A stretch of 9,754 nt of DNA from NCBI GenBank assembly GCA_030430725.1, contig JAUIKP010000085.1, positions 1 to 9,754 on the forward strand, in the 5' to 3' direction. The notes under the pieces are model-generated. The model did no database searches. It saw nothing but the letters and a program-made list of their open reading frames with translations, and was not told the DNA's origin. Every line of letters starts with the position of its first letter. Position 1 is the stretch's first letter. Source of the DNA: Nitrospiria bacterium (GTDB lineage: Bacteria > Nitrospirota > Nitrospiria > Nitrospirales > UBA8639). Of the stretch, positions 1 to 7,195 are shown piece by piece. Position numbers and translations under genes: made by a program.

Positions 1-40
1 AGGCAAATTTGCCCAGGATAAGCTTACTCATCAAAAGCTC

Positions 41-246
41 AGGGTCGGTTCAAAAAAGCATGTCCTGAGTCTTCCCGAAGGGTCCGTCCAGTCCTGCCCT
101 GAGTCATGTCGAAGGGAAGGCCGCAGCCGTTTTTGCGCGCGGAGCGTACACGTAGTACGTGAGCACGGAAAAATGGCGACCTGCCTGCGCGAAGCCGCTA
201 CGGAGGAGGCAGGGAACGCCGCTGGCGGCTTTTTTCAACAGACCCT
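41..246. repeat. MITE/REP-like element with terminal inverted repeats
   Basis: The two ends form an inverted repeat: AGGGTCGGTTCAAAAAAGC at 41-59 and, read on the minus strand, AGGGTCTGTTGAAAAAAGC at 228-246, matching at 17 of 19 positions. Inside are two related 20-mers at 63-82 and 97-116 (both CCTGAGTC followed by CGAAGGG). There is also a perfect palindrome CACGTA-G-TACGTG at 149-161, flanked by arms 127-134 and 169-176, and a 7-bp stem CCTGCCT/AGGCAGG at 180-186 and 207-213. No reading frame fills it. Size, structure and lack of coding capacity fit a non-autonomous MITE or a complex REP element. I recall similar intergenic repeats ending in GTTGAAAAA from Nitrospira genomes, but this is unverified. 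No clear target-site duplication is seen. Confidence 0.65.
218..235 (+). terminator. GC hairpin plus T-run at the right end of the repeat
   Basis: GCCGC (218-222) can pair with GCGGC (225-229), realistically as a 3-4 bp GC stem with a small loop, and is followed at once by six T residues (230-235). On the plus strand this has the form of an intrinsic terminator. It overlaps the terminal inverted repeat of the 41-246 element, so the element may carry terminator activity wherever it lies. The very short loop makes it uncertain. Confidence 0.3.
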
Positions 247-598
247 AAAACATTCGGGGTACGCCTAAGGAGGAGAACACGCACAAGAAGTGTCACTCTC
301 TCGACAGGAGGTATTCACGGCCCCGTTAATTGAGAATACCTATCTAAGAGAGCCTTAAGGCTTTCAATACATTCGATACCTGTCACATTTTTTTCGTGAT
401 GTCAAAGCCCCTGCTCACAATTTCTTTTCTGAGTCCCCAATCGATCAGTATGGCCTCCATCTAGTCTCTCTGCACGACATCATCGCCTTTTCCAGGAAAG
501 GTTTGGTATGGTGACCACGCATTCAGAACGCCCTATATCATCTGGATTGCCCTTTTTTTATTCTTTTCTTTATCTTTACCAGTAAGGAACCTCACGTT
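247..598. other. Intergenic, no gene; nested inverted repeats at 296-362
   Basis: No credible reading frame is present. An outer stem CTCTCT (296-301) with AGAGAG (347-352) encloses an 8-bp stem AGGTATTC (309-316) with GAATACCT (334-341). That stem encloses ACGG/CCGT (317-320 and 323-326). Directly adjoining is a perfect 12-bp palindrome AGCCTTAAGGCT (351-362). Together they could fold as one long bulged hairpin followed by a second one, or serve as protein-binding sites. There is no T-run, so it is not an intrinsic terminator. The stretch just before the gene at 599 is pyrimidine-rich (about 550-578). I find no confident -35/-10 pair. Confidence 0.45.
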
Positions 599-1162
599 AT
601 GAAATTTCTGTCCGGCATTCTTGGCCTACGAATCTGCTCTCTCCTCACCTGTATTTCCATTGTCCTATCGTCTGGGCCGGGATTGGCAGAGCCCGCAATT
701 GATGGTTTCCGGGAATTAAAATTCGGCATGACGGAACAAGAGGTATCCAGTCTACCAGCCTGCCACAACTCTAAGGAATGTCTCTATGAACTTACCGATA
801 AAAATCGATATGTGGAACTGACCTATATATCCGACGAGGTCTCAGATACGACCGAACCAGCCGGGAAACTGGCAAAGATTACCATCGATATGGGGCTATA
901 TAGGGATGAATGGTACCAGCAGTTACAGGTTATTCTTGGAGCGAGTTATCATCTCACGCAGGATCTTACTGAAGCGACCAAGCAGTCGTTTCTGGCTGGA
1001 CAACTTAACGAGCTGAATTCAGGTTTTGAAGATGGACAGGTGTTACTGAAGGTCGTGCGCCGCCCGTTCGGAAACCTTGAGTTAAAAGTCGTGTATCAAA
1101 ATGCTGCCCTTGCGAAAGCATTTATTCAACAGTGGCAAGGTGCGACCACGTCCTCCAACTAA
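599..1162 (+). CDS. Small exported protein of unknown function
   Basis: This encodes 187 residues. The N-terminus is a typical Sec signal peptide: a short positive start, a hydrophobic core to about residue 25, and a likely signal peptidase I site after Gly-Leu-Ala at residue 30, so the mature protein should be periplasmic. The mature part begins with a segment around FRELKFGMTEQEV (residues 37-49), a pattern common to many uncharacterised periplasmic proteins. It has only two cysteines, C55 and C61, close enough for a disulfide. There is no lipobox and no recognised enzymatic motif. The ATG is preceded by AAGGA at good spacing (584-588). It stands alone on the plus strand and converges on the gene at 1640-1248. 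A specific function cannot be assigned. Confidence 0.8.
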   Translation: MKFLSGILGLRICSLLTCISIVLSSGPGLAEPAIDGFRELKFGMTEQEVSSLPACHNSKECLYELTDKNRYVELTYISDEVSDTTEPAGKLAKITIDMGLYRDEWYQQLQVILGASYHLTQDLTEATKQSFLAGQLNELNSGFEDGQVLLKVVRRPFGNLELKVVYQNAALAKAFIQQWQGATTSSN

Positions 1163-1247
1163 ATTCGTACTGACAGTACCATATCCGAACTGCCATTGAC
1201 GGTTGAGCCATTGGTCCCTATTCCTACCCCTCCCTGAAGGGCGAGGA
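1163..1247. other. Convergent intergenic spacer with short hairpins
   Basis: The 85 bp between the two convergent stop codons contain a perfect 13-nt palindrome GTACTGACAGTAC at 1167-1179. A GC-rich hairpin with CCC/GGG pairing around 1232-1241 lies just past the minus-strand stop. Neither has a T-run, so a shared terminator is possible but not demonstrated. Confidence 0.3.
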
Positions 1248-1640
1248 TTAAGAAGCTTGCTTGGGTATGGAAGCCATTTTGGGTAGCAACAGGCGGGGCC
1301 TGAGATTTTCCTCTTTCAGAAAACAGGAAATGGGCAGGGGGACCACCTCCGTTTTTCGTTGTTGATGCATCAACCTCCGCCAACAGCGCCGGCACAGATC
1401 ATGATCCTTCAACGAGACAGCCCGTCCTAATTTGTTGGAATGAGGATTTCGTCTGGGAGAAACCAAGACCTTCACCTCACTACCACATTTGGCACAACAA
1501 ATCGCACCGGTCGCATTGCTTCTTGAGGCCCGCTGGGTCACCAGACCCATGTTTTCGGTCATATGCTTTCGTTTTGGTTTCCACGCATGTTCATGTGACG
1601 TGACAGATTCAGGTATATCCCATGTCAGCATTCGCCTCAT
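1248..1640 (-). CDS. Small basic zinc-ribbon-like protein, function unknown
   Basis: This encodes 130 residues from an ATG at 1640, preceded by a strong Shine-Dalgarno AAGGAGG (1646-1652) at 5-nt spacing. The open frame extends further upstream to 1751, but the ribosome site decides this start. Two CxxC knuckles, C49-A-K-C52 and C83-R-R-C86, are separated by 30 residues, the arrangement expected of a four-cysteine zinc ribbon or treble clef. Arg/Lys-rich stretches surround them (residues 61-74 and 84-97), suggesting nucleic acid or ribosome contact. The last 35 or so residues are less ordered and may be poorly conserved. No signal peptide or membrane segment is present, so it should be cytoplasmic. 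I do not recognise the family. The cysteine pattern and ribosome site are what support it as a real gene. An overlapping frame at 1395-1159 is judged spurious. Confidence 0.6.
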   Translation of the reverse strand: MRRMLTWDIPESVTSHEHAWKPKRKHMTENMGLVTQRASRSNATGAICCAKCGSEVKVLVSPRRNPHSNKLGRAVSLKDHDLCRRCWRRLMHQQRKTEVVPLPISCFLKEENLRPRLLLPKMASIPKQAS

Positions 1641-2018
1641 GGCCCCCTCCTTGAAAAGAATGGTCGTTGAATCAGTACCTCTTACCTTGAGCAAGGGATA
1701 TACCTGGCATGGCATCGGAAAAGGCCGAGAGAGAAAAGTGTGTGAAAACAAAAGGGAAGAGATTTAATGACCAGAAATCCGGGATCAGGAGGATAGGCAG
1801 GTTCTGCGGGAGATGGGCATATCTTTCCTGTTTCACGTCACTGGAATTGTGACACCTGTTGGGACCTCTGACATAGAGAGTGAGAGCAGAAAGATTCAGC
1901 AATCATAGGGGGAGGTTGGTCAACGAACGAGATCAGGAAAGGCCGTAACATCCCACGGTTCCTCTCAAGGAAACCACATGCCCTCCACTGTCGGGAGAAA
2001 CCCTTTTCCCTGATCGGA
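1641..2018. other. Intergenic between response regulator and zinc-ribbon gene
   Basis: This 378-bp stretch has no convincing gene; short frames on both strands lack a ribosome site and any family pattern. It should contain the end of the kinase-regulator transcript and the promoter of the zinc-ribbon gene. Downstream of the regulator stop, a 7-bp inverted repeat GATCAGG (1931-1937) with CCTGATC (2009-2015) encloses a smaller hairpin GGTTCCT/AGGAAACC (1957-1975). A further 5-bp pair GTCAC/GTGAC is at 1837-1841 and 1849-1853. None carries a T-run. I could not pick a reliable promoter. Confidence 0.4.
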
Positions 2019-2462
2019 TCACACCCTTTCCGGTGCTGCTTCATTTAAAATCAGCCAATAGAGCCCCAGGTTTTGAACCGCTTGAGAAAACTCTTGAAAG
2101 TCCACCGGTTTGCGAACATAACTATTGGCTCCAAGTTGATAGCTTTTCACAATATCCTGCTCTTCCTTGGACGACGTGAGCACCACCACCGGGAGAAACT
2201 TCGTCCGGTCATCAGCCCGCAATCGTCGAAGCACTTCCAGCCCATCAATCTTGGGGAGCTTGAGGTCGAGCAGGATAATTTGAGGCATTTGGCTTAAATC
2301 ACGACCGGCATGCGCTCCGGTTCCAAATAAATATTCCAATGCCTCTACGCCGTCCCGAGCGACCACGACTTCATTTTTTATGTTGTTTTTCTTGAGCGCC
2401 CGCATCGTTAACTCTTCATCATCGGGATGATCTTCCACTAACAGAATTGCTTTGTTGGTCAT
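2019..2462 (-). CDS. Single-domain CheY/Rcp1-like response regulator
   Basis: This encodes 147 residues comprising one receiver domain and no output domain. Visible receiver residues are the acidic pocket E10-D11, the phosphoacceptor D66 in [10 protein letters not shown]96-S97 after the beta-4 strand, and K118 in the RKP motif. The insert between residues 45 and 60 and the ending match the Rcp1-type regulators that often pair with phytochrome-style kinases. Start choice: the open frame continues upstream, but the ATG at 2462 is preceded by GGAGGAGGAGGAG and gives the canonical receiver N-terminus. The gene lies 20 bp after the kinase stop, so the two are almost certainly co-transcribed and functionally paired. 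With no effector domain, the phosphorylated form must act through protein contact or a phosphorelay to an unlinked partner. Confidence 0.95.
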   Translation of the reverse strand: MTNKAILLVEDHPDDEELTMRALKKNNIKNEVVVARDGVEALEYLFGTGAHAGRDLSQMPQIILLDLKLPKIDGLEVLRRLRADDRTKFLPVVVLTSSKEEQDIVKSYQLGANSYVRKPVDFQEFSQAVQNLGLYWLILNEAAPERV

Positions 2463-2475
2463 CTCCTCCTCCTCC
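2463..2475 (-). promoter_or_regulatory. Extended (GGA)4 ribosome binding site of the response regulator
   Basis: On the minus strand the 20-bp gap between kinase stop and regulator start is dominated by GGAGGAGGAGGAG, four GGA units ending next to the ATG. It fixes the regulator start and offers several overlapping Shine-Dalgarno registers, which suggests strong translation relative to the kinase. The triplet repeat could in principle vary in copy number. Confidence 0.7.
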
Positions 2476-2482
2476 GGTTGTC

Positions 2483-4225
2483 TTACAAGGTAAAATGGAA
2501 GGTTGCGCCTTTGCCCACTACTCCTTCTGCCCAAATTTGACCGCCATGTCGTTGAATAATACGATGCACCGTCGCCAGCCCCACCCCCACTCCCGGATAT
2601 TCTGTATAGGCATGGAGGCGTTGAAACGCGCCGAAAAGTTTATGCACATAGGTCATATCAAAACCCGCCCCATTGTCGGAGACAAAGTAAGCTGCCTGCC
2701 CTTTATATTGTCCATATCCGAATTCGATACGGGGGTGAGCTTGCTGCTGGGTAAACTTCCAGGCGTTGCCCATCAAATTTTCTAAAACCGCCCGAAGCAA
2801 TTGCGGGTCAGCGGTGGCGAATACGTTGTCGGCCACAATACATTCTACCTGGCGGTCCGGTTCCACTTTTTGAAAGTCTTCCAGAACAGCCCGGGCTACG
2901 GCACTCATATCAAAGGTCTGAGTATGGATTTCAGCTCTCGTCAACCGGGCCAGATTGAGCATGGCATCGATAAGTTTGGACATTCGTTGACTGGCAGTCC
3001 GCACTTTATTCAAATAATTTCGTCCTGACTCATCAAGCTTTTCATCATAGTCTTCCAACACGGCCTGGCTAAACCCATCGATCCCCCGCAACGGGGCACG
3101 TAAGTCATGGGAGACCGAATAACTAAACGCTTCAAGTTCTTTATTACTCGCCTCCAGTTGCGCCGAGCGTTGGACCAACTGGGAATTGAGTTTGCGTATA
3201 TCCTCCTCAGCCCGTTTCCGTTCTGCCACTTCACGAATGAGTTCCGCATTTGACGCAGCCAACTTCCCCGTTCGCTCTTGGACTCGCTTTTCCAGATTAT
3301 CTTTCGCCTTCCGAAGGGTATCTTCGGCCAAGAGTCGATCATGAATTTCTAATTCCAAATGTTTGTTGGCACTTTGCAATGCGCTCGTCCGGTCACGTAC
3401 CTGATCTTCCAATTCACTTGCCACTCGTCCGAGCTTTATCACCACTAATCCGAAGCCGCCCATCCAAATGACGACCAACATCCCCATCAACCCATACGTC
3501 CCTTGCCAACTCATACCCATGATCGTCTCCAACGAATCAACGGGATACACGACCTCCAACAAGCCCCCCACCTGCCCGGTCTGCCAATCACGCTTTGGGC
3601 TGTCCGGATGGCTGTTATGACACTCCACACATTCCTTCTGCATCCGATCGGCCTTCACGAAACGGAGGGACTCTCGCCCATCGACTTGCTCAAACCGATA
3701 AAATGGCTCATCTGAATCAGGATGTTGGGTGTAAAATTTCCACGCCTCTTTCTGGAAATCGTCAATGAGTCCTCCGGGTTTCTTTTCGGGGCTAAATGGA
3801 TAGGGGCTCAGTAAATGCAATCGCTCCCCTGGGCGCCCACCGACCAATCGACGGCCCAGGTCACGACTGAGAACCGCAGGGAGAGGAATTTCCCCTTGAG
3901 AGTCTCGATATCCTGCCGAGGCTTTTATTCCCTGGTTATGCAGGCGTTGAACAACCTCGACGGTGTACCATATCCGCATCTCATTCAGCGCTCTGGTATA
4001 AATATCGGATCCCCGAAAGGCCATGGCCGTGACCATCTGGGTTTTCAATTGTGAAATATGCAAATAAATCACAATGAGACAGAGCCCAAAAAGCATGGTT
4101 AACACCAAAATCGTATGCCGATACAGGAGCTCCATGGCTCCCAGAATCCTGTTCATACAGGTGCGCCATAGTCCCAAAACCGACAACCGCAATTCTTTAC
4201 GAGACGTTAACTCAGAAACCGTCAA
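2483..4225 (-). CDS. Membrane histidine kinase with periplasmic c-haem (DUF3365-like) sensor
   Basis: This encodes 580 residues. Order: cytoplasmic N-terminus; transmembrane helix about 37-59; periplasmic sensor about 65-235; second transmembrane helix about 241-265; coiled-coil linker 270-365; HisKA dimerisation domain with phosphoacceptor H373 in [14 protein letters not shown]; HATPase_c domain with N-box N483/N487, G1 box D517-N-G-A-G, and G2 box GVGVGL (545-550). The sensor resembles the DUF3365/Tll0287-like fold and carries a c-type haem attachment motif, C199-V-E-C202-H203. Haem-bearing DUF3365 domains are linked to redox or gas sensing; the actual signal is unknown. The kinase core is of the phytochrome-like type. 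The start is TTG, chosen because AGGAGA (4231-4236) lies 5 nt upstream; the first in-frame ATG codons (residues 24 and 31) lack a well-placed site and would shorten the N-terminus. It is co-directional with the response regulator 20 bp downstream. Confidence 0.95.
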   Translation of the reverse strand: MTVSELTSRKELRLSVLGLWRTCMNRILGAMELLYRHTILVLTMLFGLCLIVIYLHISQLKTQMVTAMAFRGSDIYTRALNEMRIWYTVEVVQRLHNQGIKASAGYRDSQGEIPLPAVLSRDLGRRLVGGRPGERLHLLSPYPFSPEKKPGGLIDDFQKEAWKFYTQHPDSDEPFYRFEQVDGRESLRFVKADRMQKECVECHNSHPDSPKRDWQTGQVGGLLEVVYPVDSLETIMGMSWQGTYGLMGMLVVIWMGGFGLVVIKLGRVASELEDQVRDRTSALQSANKHLELEIHDRLLAEDTLRKAKDNLEKRVQERTGKLAASNAELIREVAERKRAEEDIRKLNSQLVQRSAQLEASNKELEAFSYSVSHDLRAPLRGIDGFSQAVLEDYDEKLDESGRNYLNKVRTASQRMSKLIDAMLNLARLTRAEIHTQTFDMSAVARAVLEDFQKVEPDRQVECIVADNVFATADPQLLRAVLENLMGNAWKFTQQQAHPRIEFGYGQYKGQAAYFVSDNGAGFDMTYVHKLFGAFQRLHAYTEYPGVGVGLATVHRIIQRHGGQIWAEGVVGKGATFHFTL

Positions 4226-4230
4226 TGGTC

Positions 4231-4236
4231 TCTCCT
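4231..4236 (-). promoter_or_regulatory. Shine-Dalgarno supporting the TTG start of the kinase
   Basis: AGGAGA on the minus strand, five bases before TTG at 4225. It is the best-placed ribosome site near the 5' end of the frame and argues for the non-ATG start. Confidence 0.6.
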
Positions 4237-4459
4237 ATTCTCATGTCAGACTTTTCAATCTCCCTCCCTCTTGAGGGCGGTGCTTTGACTAATGCTATCG
4301 GATCATTACGAACAAAATTGAGCATTTCTCCCCTGAGAGGCCTTACGTATCCCCAATGCCCGGAAGCCTTTGAATGGCGATATCTCTCGAAGGGATTGGG
4401 CCTGAATCCGCCTTCTAATGGGCCTCCACAATTCAAAGCATGATGGGGACCCATCCGGT

Positions 4460-4471
4460 CAAATATATTTG
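4460..4471. promoter_or_regulatory. AT-rich perfect palindrome, possible operator
   Basis: CAAATATATTTG is a perfect 12-bp palindrome, extended by CCG (4455-4457) on one side and CGG (4472-4474) on the other with a 2-nt asymmetry. It sits about 235 bp upstream of the kinase start in otherwise mixed-composition DNA. The shape fits a dimeric regulator site, but no known consensus was matched. Confidence 0.3.
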
Positions 4472-4870
4472 CGGACCCTCAATAAGAGAAAGGAGGGGAA
4501 GCACAGGAGAGACCTTGAGGAGGAATCAACAGATAGCGTGCATCAGGTTCCTTCTCCCACCAGAACCCCGCACGGATAGTCTATGAAGTATTCGCCTTCC
4601 TACAGACCGATCCTTCCCGAAACATCTTATGATCTGACCTGATGACAACTGGGGGCGAATGAGAAGAACGACTGTACGTTAACCGGGAAGGACCGCCCGC
4701 AACGATTGGCACCGGGAGTTCACTCTCTTCGCGACTCCCACCCTACGCGTGTCAAGCCGATGGCCTGGAGAATAACAACCTGAGGCTCACGCGAAAACAT
4801 TAGGCCGCTCATTCCTGGGAAAAAGCTTGGTCTCCGTGCCATACGCCCGAATCCCCAGTTGGTCCCTCAC

Positions 4871-7195
4871 TCACACGGGAGATTGATTTTGTAAGGCAAC
4901 AGCCATCAAGCTTTCATCCAACTCTGAGACCTTTCCTGAGTCGGTGTCCTCCACCATCGTGGGTTCCAGTTCCTGATCCTCGTCATACGTTTGCCGCACA
5001 TCCAGAATTTCAATGTCTAATTGAGCTTCAGGGTACAATCGCCGCAAGTCCCATTCCGTAATCCACCCACGCACATACTCGCGCATCCGGGTACTGGATA
5101 ATTTCTCTACAGCTGAAACCGGGGGCGGTGTCCAACTGTAGGCGGATCCATGAAGCGCTCGAATCCGCTCATATAACGCATCCACCATTGATTCATAGGG
5201 ACGAATTAATGATTCGCTTTCCTGTTCGATTAAGCGGATACCCTGGACTGCCTGTAATGCCTGAACATGACTTTCCTCTGTCGATTCCTCCTGACACATC
5301 TGTTCAATTTTTTGAGAATCCTGTTTTTCTTCCAAGACCACGCTTTGAAAATCATCGGTCAAAGCCACGATGGCCCCAATTGCCGGACAGGTACCCTCGG
5401 CTAACACTCCCATCCACCGCGCCACCTCCATGTAGGACTTGGTCCGTTGTTTAAAGGAATATCGCCCGATGATTTCCGCCTCATCAATAAGCAAAATCCA
5501 TCCTTTATATCCGGCCCCCACCATCAAACGCGAGACAAACTGAAACCGGTTCAGGGCCAAATCCTGACTGGAAATTTTATTAAAGACGTATGGGATTTCC
5601 GGCGGACACCCCTGGAGATATTTATTGAGTTGACTGTTACTCAACGGATCTCCCGCCCAATACCGGATCATGCGATGACTCAGCTCAGGGTCATTAATCA
5701 TCCGCTCATAGAGATAGAGACTGGCAGCAAACCGAGGATCGCATCCCTGGTCTTTCCGATGCACCCAATCAAACAAATCGGCATAGTGCGGGCTTTGGAA
5801 ATTCAGTTCACCGGCTATTTCGGTGAGAGCATCGCCATGTTTACCGGGAACAATGGCATTATTGATGGCTGCACGAAAAAGGGGCACCAGATTGTACAAA
5901 GGTGTTTCCTTACTGATCACAATGGGACTACAGACAAAGTTCTTCTCCAGTGCTACCTGTTGCAACGCATGAAGAAGATGGGATTTCCCGCTCCCGAATC
6001 CGCCTTCAATAACGAGACCCTTGGTGGGCGTGTCATGAGGAACGTTCGCCTCCATCTGTTGAAGCAGCCTTCTGAATTTTCCTTCCAGGTCCGGTTGGTG
6101 ACTTCCCAGCACCTGCACCACGTCACGGTTCGGCACTCCGGATCGCAAGGCTTCCATGGCGCGTTGATGTCCAACATCACCATTGGCCATTGCCGGCCGA
6201 TCAGTGTATTCCTTCTTTCCGGGATCATGGGCATCCCCCGCCTGTTGAGATACCAGACGAATCAGTGCCCCTAAGGGGTTTTGGTATTGGCGGTCACGGA
6301 CTTCGTCCCAAATGCGCAATTTCAACGCCTCATACCGATTGAGCCCCCTTCGTTCATCTGTCAAAAATTCATTCGGCACGTGGACCACCAACAAGAAGCT
6401 TTCCAATTCGTCCGTCCCATCAATAAACTGACGAAGCATTTCATAGGCATCTAACGTGCTTGAGACGCCATAATACAATCCTTCAGGGGAATCCGGTTTC
6501 CTACTGAGCAAACATCGACTCAAGTCCAAGGAAACGACTAATCCTGTTTTTCCCACTAACCGTAACCAACGGCACAACGACACAAACATATACCGAGCAT
6601 TGGTTCGATTAATTTTCTGAAAAATCAGGGCTTCTTTGAGAGCTGAAATTTGCCGAATCTCCCCGCCCAGCCACGCCTTGACCGGTTCGGTCATAAAGGG
6701 GGCTTCTGAGCCGGAGTCCATCTGCCCCAAACACAATCGGATCATGGCCATACGAAATTCCTGGCACATCTGCGTATCTCGATAGATAGCCCGCTCCAAC
6801 CAACTATTTAAATCCCGTCGGAGTAAGGGTTCCGCCCGTTCATTCATCCGGGCGACTCCAGCCATGCAAAATTCTTCCTTGTTTTCGGGAATCTGGTACC
6901 CATTTTCTTGAAGAAGTCGACGAACGAATTGTGAGGCCAGATCATCCCATGGGATCCGGCGGGCAATCTGATGAAAAAACTTATCCATCATATGAATTTT
7001 TGTGCCTTGGGCATCAACTGAGATGCAGGCATATCCCTCCTGTTGAGCCAAGGTTGCCAATTGGTTCTGGTTCTCCACCCTTCCCGAGTCAGAATCTGTC
7101 ACCACAAATTTGACCGCTGAGCCTCCTTGCCCAATAAATCGTTGAAGGTAATCTTGCCGAAGGGTATGAAACCATTCTTGGGGTCGTAACTCCAT
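4871..7195 (-). CDS. BrxD/DUF2791-related P-loop ATPase, double-domain, downstream paralog
   Basis: This encodes 774 cytoplasmic residues. The C-terminal half (about 343-620) is an intact AAA-type ATPase: a lead-in HQRAMEALRSGVP typical of the BREX ATP-binding (BrxD/DUF2791) family, Walker A GGFGSGKS (398-405), Walker B WILLIDEAE with D571-E572, and a sensor-1-like strand ending ALTDDF (611-616). The N-terminal half (about 15-315) follows the same order of landmarks but is degenerate: GGSAVKFVV (24-32) where a P-loop should be, and VVSLDLS with D224 followed by leucine instead of the catalytic glutamate. It ends in the family-like stretch ERRGLNRYEALKLR (281-294). After a variable acidic linker (about 622-650) comes a conserved tail STRMREYV (701-708) and WITEWDL. 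ATG at 7195 is supported by GAAGGA (7204-7209). The partner gene is 179 bp upstream. Role inferred: ATP-driven DNA- or protein-remodelling, perhaps in phage defence. Confidence 0.85.
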   Translation of the reverse strand: MELRPQEWFHTLRQDYLQRFIGQGGSAVKFVVTDSDSGRVENQNQLATLAQQEGYACISVDAQGTKIHMMDKFFHQIARRIPWDDLASQFVRRLLQENGYQIPENKEEFCMAGVARMNERAEPLLRRDLNSWLERAIYRDTQMCQEFRMAMIRLCLGQMDSGSEAPFMTEPVKAWLGGEIRQISALKEALIFQKINRTNARYMFVSLCRWLRLVGKTGLVVSLDLSRCLLSRKPDSPEGLYYGVSSTLDAYEMLRQFIDGTDELESFLLVVHVPNEFLTDERRGLNRYEALKLRIWDEVRDRQYQNPLGALIRLVSQQAGDAHDPGKKEYTDRPAMANGDVGHQRAMEALRSGVPNRDVVQVLGSHQPDLEGKFRRLLQQMEANVPHDTPTKGLVIEGGFGSGKSHLLHALQQVALEKNFVCSPIVISKETPLYNLVPLFRAAINNAIVPGKHGDALTEIAGELNFQSPHYADLFDWVHRKDQGCDPRFAASLYLYERMINDPELSHRMIRYWAGDPLSNSQLNKYLQGCPPEIPYVFNKISSQDLALNRFQFVSRLMVGAGYKGWILLIDEAEIIGRYSFKQRTKSYMEVARWMGVLAEGTCPAIGAIVALTDDFQSVVLEEKQDSQKIEQMCQEESTEESHVQALQAVQGIRLIEQESESLIRPYESMVDALYERIRALHGSAYSWTPPPVSAVEKLSSTRMREYVRGWITEWDLRRLYPEAQLDIEILDVRQTYDEDQELEPTMVEDTDSGKVSELDESLMAVALQNQSPV

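Larger units (their letters stand above)
4226..4870. other. 645-bp intergenic region without a convincing gene
   Basis: It lies downstream of the left ATPase and upstream of the kinase, both read leftward. Short frames here (for example 4225-4443 plus and 4454-4212 minus) have no ribosome site or family pattern. Visible structure: hairpin CCCTC/GAGGG at 4266-4277 just ahead of the kinase; TAATG/CATTA at 4290-4294 and 4304-4308; an AT-rich perfect palindrome CAAATATATTTG at 4460-4471 inside a flanking CCG/CGG pair; a 9-bp inverted repeat TCCTTCCCG (4611-4619) with CGGGAAGGA (4684-4692); and GGGAGT/ACTCCC (4714-4719 and 4734-4739). No intrinsic terminator with a T-run is obvious after the ATPase stop, and no confident kinase promoter was found. 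It may hold regulatory sites, a structured RNA or a decayed mobile element. Confidence 0.4.

Noticed and set aside
1159..1395. 78-codon minus-strand frame overlapping the zinc-ribbon gene and the end of the exported-protein gene
   Set aside because: Low-complexity, no ribosome site, and it overlaps a frame with a strong start and a zinc-binding cysteine pattern.
1672..1902. Minus-strand frame upstream of the zinc-ribbon gene
   Set aside because: No ribosome site, no recognisable motif, and it lies in what appears to be a regulatory spacer.
2463..2475. GGA triplet tract as a phase-variation switch
   Set aside because: Four perfect units are too few to argue for slippage, and the tract is well explained as an extended Shine-Dalgarno sequence.
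4212..4454. Overlapping open frames on both strands ahead of the kinase gene
   Set aside because: They mirror each other around a GC-rich repeat-containing stretch, lack ribosome sites and have no family features.
4541..4870. Group II intron or maturase remnant
   Set aside because: Only a vague resemblance in base pattern; no domain V-like hairpin, intron boundary or reverse transcriptase fragment could be identified.
5447..6274. 275-codon open frame on the plus strand, opposite the downstream ATPase
   Set aside because: It is fully antisense to a well-supported ATPase coding region, its composition is that of a codon shadow, and it shows no ribosome site or domain pattern.
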